Assembly (NCBI GenBank): GCA_028386065.3
Contig: JAKUCV010007782.1
Span: 62,001 to 126,000, forward strand
DNA length: 64,000 bases
Direction: 5' to 3'
Origin: Turnera subulata
Taxonomy: Eukaryota; Streptophyta; Magnoliopsida; Malpighiales; Passifloraceae
Below are positions 43,500-56,525 of the stretch, one piece after another (position 1 is the stretch's first letter; every line of letters begins with the position of its first letter). The notes below the pieces were generated by a model. The model was not told the DNA's origin and ran no database searches. It saw only the letters and a list, made by a program, of their open reading frames with translations. Both the position numbers and the translations under genes were made by a program.

Positions 43500-44655
43500 A
43501 TCCACTATTTTTTCCCCATTACAAATCTTAGGGTTTCTCTTTTCTCTTTCTTTGAGGAAAATTTTAGATCTACATATCGGGGTTCTCGCCGACGACTCTT
43601 TTTCAGCCGGTGAACCCCCACCAATTAGTTTTTTTCTTTTTAACTTTTCAATTTTGTTAGTTTATTCTTATTTTTTGTGGGTTTAGTTTCTTTTGTGAGT
43701 TTAGTCCTACTTTTCTAGTAATTTTATGTTTCCGGTATGCATTTTCTCTCTCAGTCGTCATTAGCCTGGCTTAGTTTAAGGTACTGAGAGCTTATTTTCA
43801 ATAAGATCGAATTCTCCCCTTGCTTGACTCGAGCGCTAGCTTCCTTCTTCTGTCCGAGAGAGATCTTGAGCAAGCGGTAACCGGCTTCGCGGAACCATTT
43901 CGGCCCACACACGGCTAAGCTCCTGGTGCGGTGCTTTCTCAATCTGCTAACTGACTGAAGATAGAAGACTAACCGAATCTCGAGAAAGATCAAAGTCGAA
44001 TTGACTCGATCATTCAAGTTAGATAGTTTTTCTCTTTATCTACGCAGACCTACAACAGCTTTCTTCTTGGTTTGGCAATTAAAAAGTTGGTTGGTTCGCC
44101 TAGTTCGTGGGCAAGATAAAGATGCTTTAGTCCCGTTATCGAGGTGCGAATTCCTCTAAAAAATCCATATGAGCAGGAAAAGAAAGGGAGTGAAAGTTTC
44201 CCAAGTAGTTTGGGAATTGAGCAAAAGAAAGATAAGTTGGAGGGGTGGATATAGTCCTATTTTTTGTGGGCTAGTTTGTGCCTTTTCACCTTTTCTGGGT
44301 GATTCAAATAAGATTATGGGAGCCAAAAATCATGGATGAAGATTAGACTTCAAGAACAATTCTCTATCTACTGCAGAAATTCACCAACAAAGAGATATTT
44401 TTCCACAATAGGTATGCATCACCCTCACTTGTTGACTTGGTGGTTGTTGTACGGACGATACAAGTTATGACGTCCGCAAGAGCAGGGTGTTTTTGTAAAT
44501 CCTCTTTTAAAAGATATAGATCAAGTCCGTTGTATTGTGTGTTTCTTGTAGTAGTTTGGAAAGAATTTTTATGTTTTATTTTTCTCATGTTCCATTAGAT
44601 CTTTAATTTTTTTTGATATATTTATATGAATAAAAAATGCTCCTTTACATAAAAA
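43500..44655 (+). other. Retroposed-looking unit with an organelle-like core
   Basis: The 5' part (AATCTTAGGGTTTCTC, then TCTCGCCGACGACTC) resembles LINE or mRNA leaders. The 3' part ends TATGAATAAAAAATGCTCC, followed by an A run. The central 43745-44250 differs in composition (GCTTGACTCGAGCGCTAGC, CGGCCCACACACGGCTAAGC) and looks like plant mitochondrial intergenic DNA. The call rests on texture only, and the 88-codon minus ORF inside it is not recognised. Confidence 0.3.
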
Positions 44656-45253
44656 AATTTCCCTCCATATTCTCCTGAAGATGTGAGGCGTAACTTCAAC
44701 GTCAATCTGGACCTCGTATTAACATTTCGTTTTGAATTATGTAGGCAAGAGCTGGACGGACTACCCAACCCACTAAAGAATAAAAGCCTTTTCAATCCTG
44801 ATTTTCTCCAACTCAAACTTGAAACCTTATTTAAAGGATTTTTTTTTTTTTTGGATTAGAGCCAACCATTCACTATAATGACATGAGTTGGTCATGTTCC
44901 ATGACTTCAGCCCACAAAAACTCCACCCTTTTTTCGTGCTCTCAAAATTTCTCTAGCACAAGAAACATAAAGACCATAAAATACTTTCCATTATCAGCCA
45001 CCACCAAAAATAATTCTCGTCTACAAGACTACCAGAGGCGATATTGGCGCTCCAAACTGTTGTGAATTGCACTTCACATTTTTGCTTTTGTAAACAAATT
45101 GTCCAAAATGCCACAACTTACTTGTCCATGTTAACTTTTATCTCCTTTCTTTCCCAATCAAAACAACTTTTATCCCCTATCCGTAATAAATGCAAAAGAA
45201 TAAAATGTCATACCTGATAAGATTGCAAAAGACTCCAAAAAATTTACGGCACC
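44656..45253. other. Spacer, no gene recognised
   Basis: AT-rich sequence with short ORFs without domains. It ends with the A run used as the target of the next solo LTR. Confidence 0.4.
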
Positions 45254-45258
45254 AAAAA

Positions 45259-47488
45259 TGAGACGCCCCGACCCGTATTTACCGTACACAGTAAACACGA
45301 GCCGGAACTGTGACAACCCAACCCAAATAACCTAGCATACAGTGCAAATAATAGAAAACAGGCTTAACAGCCCAAAATATAAAACCCATATATTTGGCCC
45401 CTCGGCCCGACAACAAAATATCTCAACAGGCCCAATGGCCCAACCATAATAAAACAATGCACAGCGGAAGACTTTAAACTCACATAAGCACTGTATGCAT
45501 AAATGCAAACTATGGATCCGAGCNGACTCAAATAAAATCCAATTATCCAATTTTATCTTTCCGGGCCCCGTCACGGATAAGCTAGGGTCGTACCAGGTTA
45601 TCAACCTGTTCCTGGAGCCAGATCAAAAAGAACCCGGGATCAACATCCCAATATCAAACTCAGGGATCAACATCCCAATCAAACCGGCATCAACATGCCC
45701 ATCACAAGTAACCCAGATCATGGCACCACAAAACAGTCACAAACCATCCGGTCGTACCTCTACTTACCACGTGACAATTATATTTCCGTCATCAAAAACC
45801 AACTCACAGGGATCGACATCCCTAACCAAAATACCGAGGATCGACATCCTCATCACAATTCATTAATTATTCCATTATATTTATTCCAAAGGACACAGAA
45901 AGTCGACACGGGGATAAACATCCCAAAATACCAAACAAGCACCGGGATAGACATCCCGAGCCAAAACACAACAAAAGCACAGCATCCATCAATGCAACAA
46001 CACCAAACACAATAACCGAGTAATAAGGCACATATTGAAGGAAATCCATCCTCACCTTGGCCGATTACTCAACTCCGGAACTATGACCGGTACGACGCCG
46101 GTTCCTCGGGAAACTGCCCGATATCCAAACCTATACAACAAGACCACATACACACACATAAATGCACATAAGAGTATGTCATGATGCCAATATTTCAAAT
46201 TAATCCCATCCCGATTACTTATCCTTTATTATCTCCATTTATCGAAAATATTTAACCATACGTATATCCGAATATAATTTCGGTACTATACTTTAATTAA
46301 AACTCTTTTTCAAAATAATTTTCATAAATTAACTAAGATTATCCAAAATAATAATTACTATAATTTTCCAGAAAAGTAATAAGCTATTTATAATTTCTAG
46401 AAAACATTTATAGTATTTATCTTTTCTAAATATATATACAATTGAATTTCCTACACAAAACATAATTACTTTTAATTTACAAAATACATATTTATATACA
46501 TACACCAAAATCATAATTTTCCAGATGAAAATAATAATACACGAGGGAAGGCTGGCGTGGGGTCGTGAAGCTGGGGCGACTCCACGGCGGCAGCAAACTC
46601 AGCGCGGCGGCGACAGGAGGTGGCGGAAGGCGCTGTGAAGGAAGACCCGCGGGTTGCACGACGGGTCAACGGCGCGTGACGGGTCTACCGGCTGAGGAAA
46701 ACGACGGGAGCGACGGCAAAAGGACGGCGACAGGGCGGCGAACTCCGTGGCGGCGGTGGTGTGTCGAGATCGGCCTCCGAACGCGTCGGGATGCACAGTA
46801 AATGGAGAAGCTGACGGTGAACAATGTTCCTTCTCTTTCTTTTCCAGTTTTTTTCTTCTTTTCTTTTTTTCGTATTTCCTTTTTTTTCTCTATTTTTCTG
46901 ATTTACTTCTTTTTTTCATTTCTTCTTTTTTTTTTTATTTTTTTCCTTCTTCTCTCACTGTTTTCTCTTTTTTTTCCTGTATTTATTTATTTATTTATTT
47001 TTCTTTTTCTTCTCCTTTTTTTTTTCCTTTTTCCTCTCCTTTTTTTCTTTTCTCTCTTTTTCTCTCTTTTCTTTTTTTTTCTTTCTCTCCTTTTTCTCTC
47101 TTCTTTCTTTTCTTTTTTTCTTCACCTCTTCTTCCCCTCCACCGGCTGCTATCCTCCTTAAATAATAGAAAATTTACTGTTTGGCATGTGAATATCAATA
47201 ATACGATTCGTCCGTATTACGGGCGAATCCGATCCGGACCAGAAAATAACTGATACCTCCTTAGTTATTTTCCGATGTGATTTTCCGAGAAATTCCGAAA
47301 CCTGAAAAATACCAACTTAGTTCCGAAAAATCCGCGGGAAAATCACGAGCGCGGGAAAACTCTCGGATTCGAAAAACGACTCCCGATTTACCTTGAATTA
47401 ATTACCCAAGATTAATTCAACAGTAAATCACGGTAAATAGACTTTTACAGTCCGGTAAAAATCCAAAATTTTTACCCGGGCTGTTACA
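45259..47488 (-). mobile_element. Solo LTR of the long-LTR family, with an assembly gap
   Basis: TGAGACGCCCCGACC to CCCGGGCTGTTACA, flanked by AAAAA on both sides (45254-45258 and 47489-47493), a weak duplication in an A run. A single N at 45524 replaces the stretch of about 250 bp that other copies have there (GATAACGCCGCAGCC to the GGTGAGGGGTGAGTCC region), so sequence is missing. Confidence 0.85.
45524..45524. other. Assembly gap (single N) inside the LTR
   Basis: Sequence jumps from GGATCCGAGC to GACTCAAATAAAATCC, skipping a conserved LTR segment present in all intact copies. Confidence 0.9.
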
Positions 47489-47493
47489 AAAAA

Positions 47494-48105
47494 AGTAATA
47501 TTCTTTTTTTATAAAAGTTTATAAACCTAACCGTATAAATCCCTATTATACATAAAATCAGATCCCATCCCATCCATAATTATTAATATACACATGGGCT
47601 AATTTTTTCACGTATATATCTTCTCCTACTTTGATTTCGTATACAATATAAAATTATATATATATATATATATATATATTCCTTGAAAAAGTCTAACTTA
47701 ATTATATTAAATTCTTGGTATAACTATTCTATAATAATTTACTGGATAAGAATATTACTCAAATATTCTTGTAGTTCATAGTCTTTTAATCTAAATTTTT
47801 TTTCCAATCAATTTTTTCGTCTACTTCGAAAAATTTTATACATATCTTTCTTTTTTTTCAAATTTTTTTATACGATTTAATTTTGTAAGCGTAGTTACAA
47901 CTCCGCAAGGATGACAAAAAAACTAGCTGTTAGTTTATTTAAAAAAATCAATCATTTTATTAAAAAAATCAACTCCTAGTTTATCTAGATAATCTATTAT
48001 ATGTTAGTCTCTTTTTTTTTTTTTCTTAACAATCTATTTTATGTTTAGTCTCCTATAGTCCCTTCTATGTTTTTACCAATAACATTAATAAATATATATA
48101 ATACA
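47494..48105. other. Low-copy AT-rich spacer
   Basis: No gene seen. A (TA)n run lies at 47655-47680. Confidence 0.5.
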
Positions 48106-48110
48106 ACATC

Positions 48111-51023
48111 TGAAACGCCCCGACCCGTATTTACCGTACACAGTAAACACGTGCCGGAACTGTGACAACCCAACCAAACCAAGACCAGCATACAGTGTAT
48201 ACAACAGTAACTCGGGCTCAACAGCCCAAAAATAATAACAACAATAATGACACAACCGGCCCAATGGCCCAATAATATCAATAAAATGCACAGCGGAAGA
48301 CTTAATAACTCACATAAACACTGTATGCGACACTGATGCAAACTATGGATCCAAGCACTGACCAATGGATAACGCCGCAGCCTGTCTGGAATGCACCAAT
48401 CCTGTACCAAAAATAACTCATCCTATGGGATGAAAGCCCGCAGGTGAGGGGTGAGTCCGAAGTGCTCACCGACGAAGGAAAGACAATCAATATGCAACTA
48501 TAATTACTCAAGTAAAAAACAAGTAAAATCCATCAAGATACACCAAATCGAAAGACAAGACCAAAAACCGGTCCAAAACCGAAAAGACTCAATAAAATCC
48601 AATTTTCCAGTTTTATCTTTCCGGGCCCGTTCACGGATAAGCTAGCGGTCAGACCTGGTTATCAACACATTCCGGGTGCCAGACCAAATCCAGAGAACCC
48701 AGGGATCGACATCCCAAAAATACGAACCCAGAGATAGACATCCCAAAAATAATCACGGGATAGACATCCCAAGCATAGACATGCTTATCACAAGAACCCA
48801 GGTCACGGCCACCACGAAACAGTCTTAAACCATCGAGTCGTACCACTACCTATCACGTGACAATTATATTATCGTCGTCAAAATCAAATCACAGGGATCA
48901 ACATCCCTAACCAAAATACCGGGATAGACATCCCATCCAAATCCAAGGATCGACATCCTTATCACAATTTATTATTAATCCATTTTATACTTTGAACCAA
49001 AAGACACAGAAAATCAACACGGGGATAAACATCCCAAAAACCAACATGGGATAAACATCCCGACACAATCATGACAATGGGATAAACATCCCGAAACATA
49101 ACACAGCAAATACAACATCCAACAGTGTAAAACCAACAAACACAACTACCGAGTAATATAGGCACATATTGAAGGAAATCCATCCTCACCTTGGCCGATT
49201 ACTCAACTCCGGAAACAATGACCGGTCCGACGCCGGCTCCTCGGGAAACTGCCTGATATCCAATCCTATACCACAAAGCCATATATACACATAAATGCAC
49301 ATAATCGGTATGCTATGATGCCAATACTGCGAAATATCCCATCCCGGTTCATATTCTTTATTATTACCCTTTACCGAAAATATTTACTGTACGTATATCC
49401 GAATATAATTTCGGTACCATACTTTAATTAAAACTCTTTCATAATATTTTCATAAAATAACTATAATTTCCAAAATTATAATCTCCATAATTTTTCCAGA
49501 ATAATAATAACCTATTTATAATTTTCAGAAAATATATATAGTATTTATTTTTCTATATATATTAATATTTTCCAACAAAATATAATTACCTTTAGTTTCA
49601 AAGTACATATATGTATAATTTCCACAACTACAATTTTACAGGCAAAATAATACATGTATATAAAATTTCCAGGAATTATTTTTATGGCATTTATATATTT
49701 TTCCAAATAATATTAGTTTTTCTCCAAAACATAACTTAATTATTTATCAAAGTATATATATTTATATTTTCCTAAAAATACCAGAATTAAATTGGCAATA
49801 ATTTTCTCAAAATAAATATATATTTTTTTCTCAAAATTAATTTCCAGAATATAAATAAATAAATATATATATATATATTATTTTTTTAATTAAACGGACT
49901 GGGCCATGAACAGTGCCGGCCCAGACCCTGCACAGTGCCAAGCCCAGGCCCGTGCAGAGCCCAGCAGCACAGTCCGACCCACGCCCAAGCCCAAATCAAA
50001 CCCAACCCAGAAACTGCGACCCGACTACATGTGACGGATCCTGCAAAAATCGGGTCTTACCTCCGGGTTGAGCAGCTGCGACGGCGACGGCGAGCGCGGG
50101 AAGGAAGGGCGAGCGAGGCAGGGTGTGCGGCGGATGCAGGCGACTCCATGGGCGGTGGAATGGTGGCGCGGTGACGGCAGGAGGCTGAGCAGCGACGCGG
50201 AAGAAGCAGATCCGCCGGGTTTCGCCACGGGTCAACGGCGCGTCGCGGCGGCTCCGGCGGTGGAAGGCGACGGGGACGACGGGGTTCAGGTCACGACGAT
50301 GAGGAGATGATGTTGGTGGCGGCGGTGAAGCTCGGGTCAGCGCGGATCGGCTACACGTGAACAGTGGCCGGGGAGGAGGCGAAGGTGACGACTGTTCCTT
50401 TATTTTTTTTCTTCTTTTTCTTCTTTTTCCCTATTTTCTTCTTTTCTTTTCTGATTTCCGAAATTCTTTTTTTCTTCTTCTTTTTTTTTTTTCCTTTTTT
50501 TCCCCATTCCCTCTCTGTTTCTTCTTTTTTTTTCTATTATTTCCCTTCTCTCTTTTTTTTTATTTATTTCTTTTCTCTCTTTTTTTTCCTTCTTCTTTTC
50601 TTTTTCTCTCCTCTCTTTTTCTTTTTCCTCTCCTTTTCTCTTTTTTTTTTTTTTTCTCTTCTCCTCCTCCTCTCCTGGTTTCCTCTCTTCTTTTATAAAC
50701 GGAAAAGAACTGTTAATCCTGTGATTCTCCAATAATGCAGCTTGTCTGCATTATGGAGCGAGTCCGGTCCGGACCAGAAAATAACTGATACCCCCTTAGT
50801 TATTTTCCGGTGTGATTTTTCGAGAAATTCCAAAACCCGAAAAATACCAACTTAGGCCCGAAAAATCCACGGAAAAATCACGAGCGGGGGAAAACTCTCG
50901 GTTTCGAAAAATGACGCCCGATTTACCTTGAATTAATTACCCAAGATTAATTCAACAGTAAATCACGGTAAAAAGACTTTTACAGTTCCGGTAAAAATCA
51001 AAAATTTTACCCGGGCTGTTACA
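48111..51023 (-). mobile_element. Solo LTR of the long-LTR family
   Basis: 2913 bp from TGAAACGCCCCGACC to GGGCTGTTACA, with perfect ACATC duplication (48106-48110 and 51024-51028). On minus it shows a candidate donor (GGAG then GTAAGA at 50060), an AT-rich block, an acceptor at 49266, and the hairpin array 48698-49105. A complete LTR with no internal sequence indicates LTR recombination. Confidence 0.93.
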
Positions 51024-51028
51024 ACATC

Positions 51029-51833
51029 AACACCATTTTTTTAATTTTTTTTTGGATACATAAAAACTAGTGGAGTGCGATTAACAACTGGCGGAGTGCA
51101 AATATGGCTTCCCCAAGACTACTTGTTCTCCACTAGTTTTAGCTCATAATCCCTTTGGATAAAGGATTCTGAAAGTCCTATTATTTTTAGTAATTTTTCA
51201 ATCGAGTTAATTTTTTTCATTAATCAAGTGTTATTATTTTGGACCATTTATCGTTTTTTGGTGAAAACTGGTGGGACTATGTCCCTATATTAAGTAGTAG
51301 AAACAGTACAGGTGCGACGGAAAGCCACCCCGACTAAGTCATTATGTAACAACTAGTACATATCCCGTGAAATACATGGGTGTAGAAATTGGGTTTGGAT
51401 GTATCATACTTATAATTTATTTTACTAACTAGTATTTATTGTCTGAAAAATAAATTAAAAATTAGAATATTTTAAATCTTTCTTTGATAGTCACTTAACA
51501 TACTAATATTTTTTTATATAAAAATTAAAAATAATATTTAATTAATTATATAAAATAATACAAAAAAATATTGATGAAAATACATAAAAATACAATAAAT
51601 ATAAATTAAAAAACTTACTCCTAATATCTTATCATTTTATCATTATCTCATCATCATTTTGAAAAAGAGATAAAAAAAAAACTAAATGAAAATAATTGTA
51701 TAACCAATAACCAAAAAAATTAAAATTGATGTTGTGCAAAAAAAAGCTCTATAATATAAAGCCACATGTCTTCTTCACGTTCTTTTAAAACTTTCAGGTG
51801 TCCTCTCTCCATTCTCTACTGAGATGTATGCTG
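51029..51833. other. AT-rich spacer, no gene recognised
   Basis: Short direct similarities (ACTAGTGGAGTGCGA, AACTGGCGGAGTGCA) near 51070. Otherwise unremarkable. Confidence 0.4.
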
Positions 51834-51869
<36 letters not shown>

Positions 51870-51882
51870 GATAGATAGATAG
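51834..51882. repeat. Microsatellite (TA)n followed by (GATA)n
   Basis: About 33 bp of TA repeats, then four GATA units, at the 3' edge of the LINE RNase H fragment. Confidence 0.9.
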
Positions 51883-51986
51883 TAAAGCAACAGCCGGTGA
51901 CTCCCGTGGGGAAGTGCTGCGCCAGATTGGCAAGACCTTCCGCAACAGTGTTACCTTCCTTGTAAATATATCGTATATGTACCAGC
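51870..51986 (-). pseudogene. LINE RNase H (RVT_3) domain, C-terminal part
   Basis: On minus it encodes YIYKEGNTVAEGLANLAQHF, the REGN..AD.LA motif of RVT_3 domains. It is continuous with 61947-62299 once the solo LTR between them is removed. CCAGC at 51982-51986 is one side of that insertion's target duplication. Confidence 0.7.
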
Positions 51987-52143
51987 TGAAACGCCCCGAC
52001 CCGTATTTATTGTACACAGTAAACACGTGCCGGAACCATGACGACCCAACCAAATAAAAACCAGCATACAATGTAAACAACAGATAACTGGGCTCAACAG
52101 CCCATAATAGGAAAACATCACAAATATCAAAACCGGCCCAATG

Positions 52144-54447
52144 TGAAACGCCCCGACCCGTATTTACCGTACACAGTAAACACAAGCCGGAACTGTGACA
52201 ACCCAACCAAATAAACCCAAGCATACAGTGTGAACAATAATAACTCGGGCCCAACGGCCCAAAACAGTAAACAACATAAATAACATATCCGGCCCAATGG
52301 CCCAATTATAGCGAAAACATGCACAGCGGAAGACTTATGAAAAACCGTAGGGATCGACATCCCTAACCAAAATCCCGAGGATCGACATCCTCATCACAAT
52401 TCATTATTAATCCATTATTACTTAATCCAAAAGACACAGAAATTCGATACGGGGATAAACATCCCAAAAATACCAAACAAGCACCGGGATAGACATCCCG
52501 AGCCAAAACACAACAAAAGCACAACATCCAACAATGCAACAATACCAAACACAATAACCGAGTAATAAGGCACATATTGAAGGAAATCCATCCTCACCTT
52601 GGCCGATTACTCAACTTCGGAAACTATGACCGGTCCGACGCCGGCTCCTCGGGAAACTGCCCGATACAAAAAACCTATACCACAAGACAATATATACACT
52701 CACATAAATGCACATAATCGGTATGCTATGATGCCAACATTACGATATATACCCATCCCGGTTCTTATCTAATATTATTAACTTTCATCGAAAATAATTT
52801 ACCAAACGTATTTCCGAATATAATTTCGGTATCATACTTTAATTAAAACTCTTTCAAAATTTATTTTCATAAAATAACTATAATCTTCCAAAATATTAAT
52901 CTCCATAAATTTTCCAGAAAAATAATGAACTATTTATAATTTTCAGAAACTATTTATAGTATTTATCTTTTCTAAATATATATAGTAATAATATTTTCCA
53001 ACACAAAATATATTTAACTTTAATTTCCAAAATACATATTTATATACACATACCAAAATCATAATTTTCCAAACGAAATAATATACATATAAATTTCCAC
53101 AAATTAATTTCAAGATGTATATATATATATTTTTCCAATTAAAAATAGTTTTCCAAAACCAAACTTAATTATTTATCAAAGTAAATATATTTATATTTTA
53201 ATAAAAATTCCAGAATCAAATCGTCCATAATTTTCTAAAAATAACTATATAATTTTTTTCAAAATTAAATATCAGATTATGTTTAAATAAATATATATAA
53301 AAAAATTGTTTTTTTTTAATCAGGCTGGATCGTGAATAGTGCAAGCCCAGGCCCAGGGAAGAGCCCAACCCAGCCCTGTCTGGACCTGACCCACACACAT
53401 CCACGGCCCAACCCGGAAACCAGCCCAAACAACAGAAATAAGGGCGTGACCCGACCAGAAACATCTGGGTCGGACGCGGGTCGCGGGCTGCTCACCTCGG
53501 GTTGACGCAGCGGGACGGCGGCGGCGGCGCGAGGGAGGGAAGCAACCACACCAACAGCTGCGGCGGACGAAGGGCGGCGCGAGGGTGGCGGCAACTGGCC
53601 ACGGCGGCAGCTGCTGATGTTGCAGGTGGCGGGAGAAGCAGATCCGCCGGGTCTGTCGACGGGTCGTTGGCGCGTGACGGCGGCTCCGGCGACGGGACAA
53701 CTTGCGGGCGACGGGGGTGAGGTCGCGTCGGCCTTGCGAGCACGGTGGTGGTGTCGGTGCGGCGAGATGACGGCCCGAACTCTTACACGTGAACAGTGCA
53801 GGGGCTCGGTTGAAGGTGACGACACTGTTACTCTTTTTTTTCTTTTTTTTTCCTTTCTTTTTCCTATTTTTCCTCATTTTTCTTTCTATTTTTCTAATTT
53901 TCCGAAATTCTTTTTTTTCTTTTTCTTTCTTCTTTCTTTTTTTTTCATTACTTCTTCGTTTTTTTTTTCTGTTTTTCCTTTTTTTTTTCTATTTTTCTTA
54001 TTTTTTCTTTTTCTTTTCTCTTTTTTTTCTCTTTTCCTCTCCTTTTCTCTCTTTTTCTTTTTCTCTCTTTTTTTTCCTCCTCTCTTCCTCTCCTTCTCCA
54101 CCGGTCTGCTTCTTCTTATAAACTGAGAAAAATACTATTATACATGTGATGATCAAATAATACAATTCGTCCGTATTACAGGCGAATCCGATCCGGACCA
54201 GAAAATAACCGATACCTCCTTAGTTATTTTCCGGTGTGATTTTCCGAGAAATTCCGAAAACCGAAAAATACCAACTTAGTTCCGAAAAATTCACGGGAAA
54301 ATCACGAGCGCGGGAAAACCCTCGGTTTCGAAAGACAAGTCCCGATTTACCTTGAATTAATTACCCAAGATTAATTCAACAGTAAATCACGGTAAATAGA
54401 CTTTCACAGTCCGGTAAAAATCCAAAATTTTTACCCGGGCTGTTACA
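52144..54447 (-). repeat. Left LTR of E2
   Basis: Near-identical to the right LTR, except that near 52340 it jumps from AGACTTATGAAA directly to ACCGTAGGGATCG, lacking several hundred bases found in other family members. This may be a real deletion or an assembly collapse. Confidence 0.92.
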
Positions 54448-54591
54448 GACTACCCACCTTAAAAAGAATTTCGTCCCCGAAATTCCGTCTTATTCGTGGG
54501 TCCTACCACGATAAGCTTCTGGCACACTCTGTCAGGTATCCAACCTCAACATGAGATACCGCTTATACCCTTAAGCGACATCTCATCCGCT

Positions 54592-54599
54592 TATAAATA
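54592..54599 (+). promoter_or_regulatory. TATA box of cargo ORF A (E2)
   Basis: TATAAATA about 35 bp upstream of the ATG at 54634, with the same upstream dyad as in copy A. Confidence 0.55.
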
Positions 54600-54633
54600 C
54601 CAAATCTCATGACTGGCATACTCACACACAGTC

Positions 54634-55012
54634 ATGGACTCTCCACTAAGATCTCGAACAACCTCTGACTCCGAGAACAACAGCTACATCGGCGGCAAGG
54701 CTTTCCCAACAAGCTCCGATGAAGAACCTCCAAAGAAGCGGGTTCAAGACGAACATCATCGGCCTAAAGGAGCACATGGTCGTTTCCCCAAAACGACGGA
54801 AGAAGCGAGTCCCCAAGAAAGCTGAAGATCGCAAGGGCAAGGCGGTAGCTGAGAGCAGCACTCCGCATCAGAAGTTGACGCAACTGAACTTCTCTCTGAA
54901 GAAGATCAGCTCGGCGGTGGCGCAAATAGAACTAGCGTGTGCGGAACTGTTTCCGCACATGCAAAATGTCAAAAATCTTGTAAAAGATCTAGAGAAGCAA
55001 GTAGCTCCGTAG
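54634..55012 (+). pseudogene. Cargo ORF A with a one-base frameshift (E2)
   Basis: Starts MDSPLRSRTTSDSENNSYI. One extra G at about 54740 (AAGAAGCGGG versus AAGAAGCGG in copy A) shifts the frame. The remainder is open to 55012 in the second frame and keeps PKRRKKR, QIELACAELFPHM and LVKDLEKQV. This single lesion makes it close to functional. Confidence 0.75.
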
Positions 55013-55727
55013 AGTACTCTTCTCCTGTTGTAATCCTTTATGAAATAAATAAAATAAATTTCCTTTTAAAATCAAAACTCTCTTATGTTATAAAATCTTA
55101 TGTTAATTGGAAAAATAAAACATCTCAAAGTAAAATAAAAATCAACCATAAGAATATAAAATCAAATATAAGAAAATTAAAAACAAACTCGTTTAACAAA
55201 ATCAAAACAAAAAGAAATTAAAACAAAATATATTGTCATGAACGGTGCTCGTATCGGACGAAAACATCCACGAACCCAAGAAACGTAACGTACACTAACG
55301 GTGGCGTCCGTTTCGTTAACTCACACGGCGATGATCACGGGAGCGTCCTGTGTCCCTCGAAAGAAACGTTACCCACTTGTTCACAATTTCCGCATGAGCC
55401 AAAACATCTGTCTCGTCTCGTATCTCTCCACGATGTCCGAACAGCTGTGAACTTGTCGCACATGCACTCTACTCGAGGTGTGGTCCCGTCTGTCCAACCT
55501 CAACGGTCACGGATGCAAGTGGTGAAAGATGCAAGAAAATATAGTAAAACCATAAAAAGAAAAGACAGGGTAGCCAGAGCGAAAGAAATCATGAGTTAGG
55601 AAAAGCTTGAAAAACTCTGGCATGGGTCCGGAAAACGCGTAAATTGACAAAGCATTAAATACAACAACGGTAAAATTCAAAAAGCAAATCTTGAAAATCG
55701 AAAACAATAAACAAGCTCCCCATAGGT

Positions 55728-55735
55728 GTATAAAA
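55728..55735 (+). promoter_or_regulatory. TATA box of cargo ORF B (E2)
   Basis: TATAAAAG about 110 bp upstream of the ATG at 55842. Confidence 0.6.
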
Positions 55736-55841
55736 GAAGGAGCGGTGATGTGTAAATTATCAAAAGCATTAAAGCAACAAACCATTCTGAAAAACAAAAA
55801 CGCAACGCTCCAAAAACAGAATCACACACGTTCCAATCAAG

Positions 55842-56525
55842 ATGCCTGCTCCATCTTCAGTTTTCTTCGTCGAAGGTGCCAACCTTGGCAGGAGAAACCG
55901 TCTGGCGTACAGCATGGTCAACGAACGTGCTGAAGAGCTACCGAACGAGCTTGGCAGAATGCCACGCCTGGTCTTTGTCGACGAGCTCTACTCCTCAAGA
56001 TTCTTCGTCACTCCCATGGAGGAGGTGTTCTTCCTAGAGGACCATGGGACACTGAGGACTTCATACTACGGCTCAGCAAACTCCGTGATGTTCTTCATCT
56101 CGTATAGGCTTCAAGAGTTCAACCTGGAGTCCACTTGCCAAACTGTGGAGCAAGGCGCTTACTACCAGCTCTCAATGACAGCCCAGAGCATACCCAGAAT
56201 GACTCGGCTACCTCCAACCTGGCCAAAGGTACGGCTACTGGTGTGGAACTGCAGAGGAGTGGCTAGAGGTGCACAAGAATTCTCGCGTACTTTGAGGGAC
56301 TTGAAGAACCAGTACAAGCCGAACATGGTTCTTCTGACGGAGACACAGTGGCAACCACGGGACGATCACGGTCTGATTCCACTCCGATTCCCTCAAGCTA
56401 ACCGGTTCGAGATTCCTGGCCAGCGCGACAGAGGCGACATGTGGTTCTCGTGGAGCGACAGAGTCACGGTCAACGTCAACAGTGACGCAAACAGCTTCCG
56501 TGTCAACGTCGTTGCAAACCGTTAA
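55842..56525 (+). CDS. Cargo ORF B, intact: novel N-terminal domain plus EEP-like half
   Basis: 227 residues, antisense to the retroelement that carries it. Residues 1-120 form an unrecognised domain with conserved VFFVEGANLGRRNRLAYSM, PNELGRMPRLVFVDELYSSR and FFLEDHGTLRTSYYG. Residues 131-222 resemble the first strand-helix-strand part of endonuclease/exonuclease/phosphatase domains as in plant L1 ORF2: LLVWNCRGVA (WN at 135-136), LRDLKNQYKPNMVLLTETQ (E at 167), then DMWFSW. The rest of the nuclease, including the catalytic D and H motifs, is absent, so a non-enzymatic role or a relic is likely. It has its own TATA box; the stop is followed by T-rich, TGTAAT-containing sequence. Copies A and B have TAG for Gln115. 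The start is the first ATG in good context, conserved in all three copies. Confidence 0.68.
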   Translation: MPAPSSVFFVEGANLGRRNRLAYSMVNERAEELPNELGRMPRLVFVDELYSSRFFVTPMEEVFFLEDHGTLRTSYYGSANSVMFFISYRLQEFNLESTCQTVEQGAYYQLSMTAQSIPRMTRLPPTWPKVRLLVWNCRGVARGAQEFSRTLRDLKNQYKPNMVLLTETQWQPRDDHGLIPLRFPQANRFEIPGQRDRGDMWFSWSDRVTVNVNSDANSFRVNVVANR

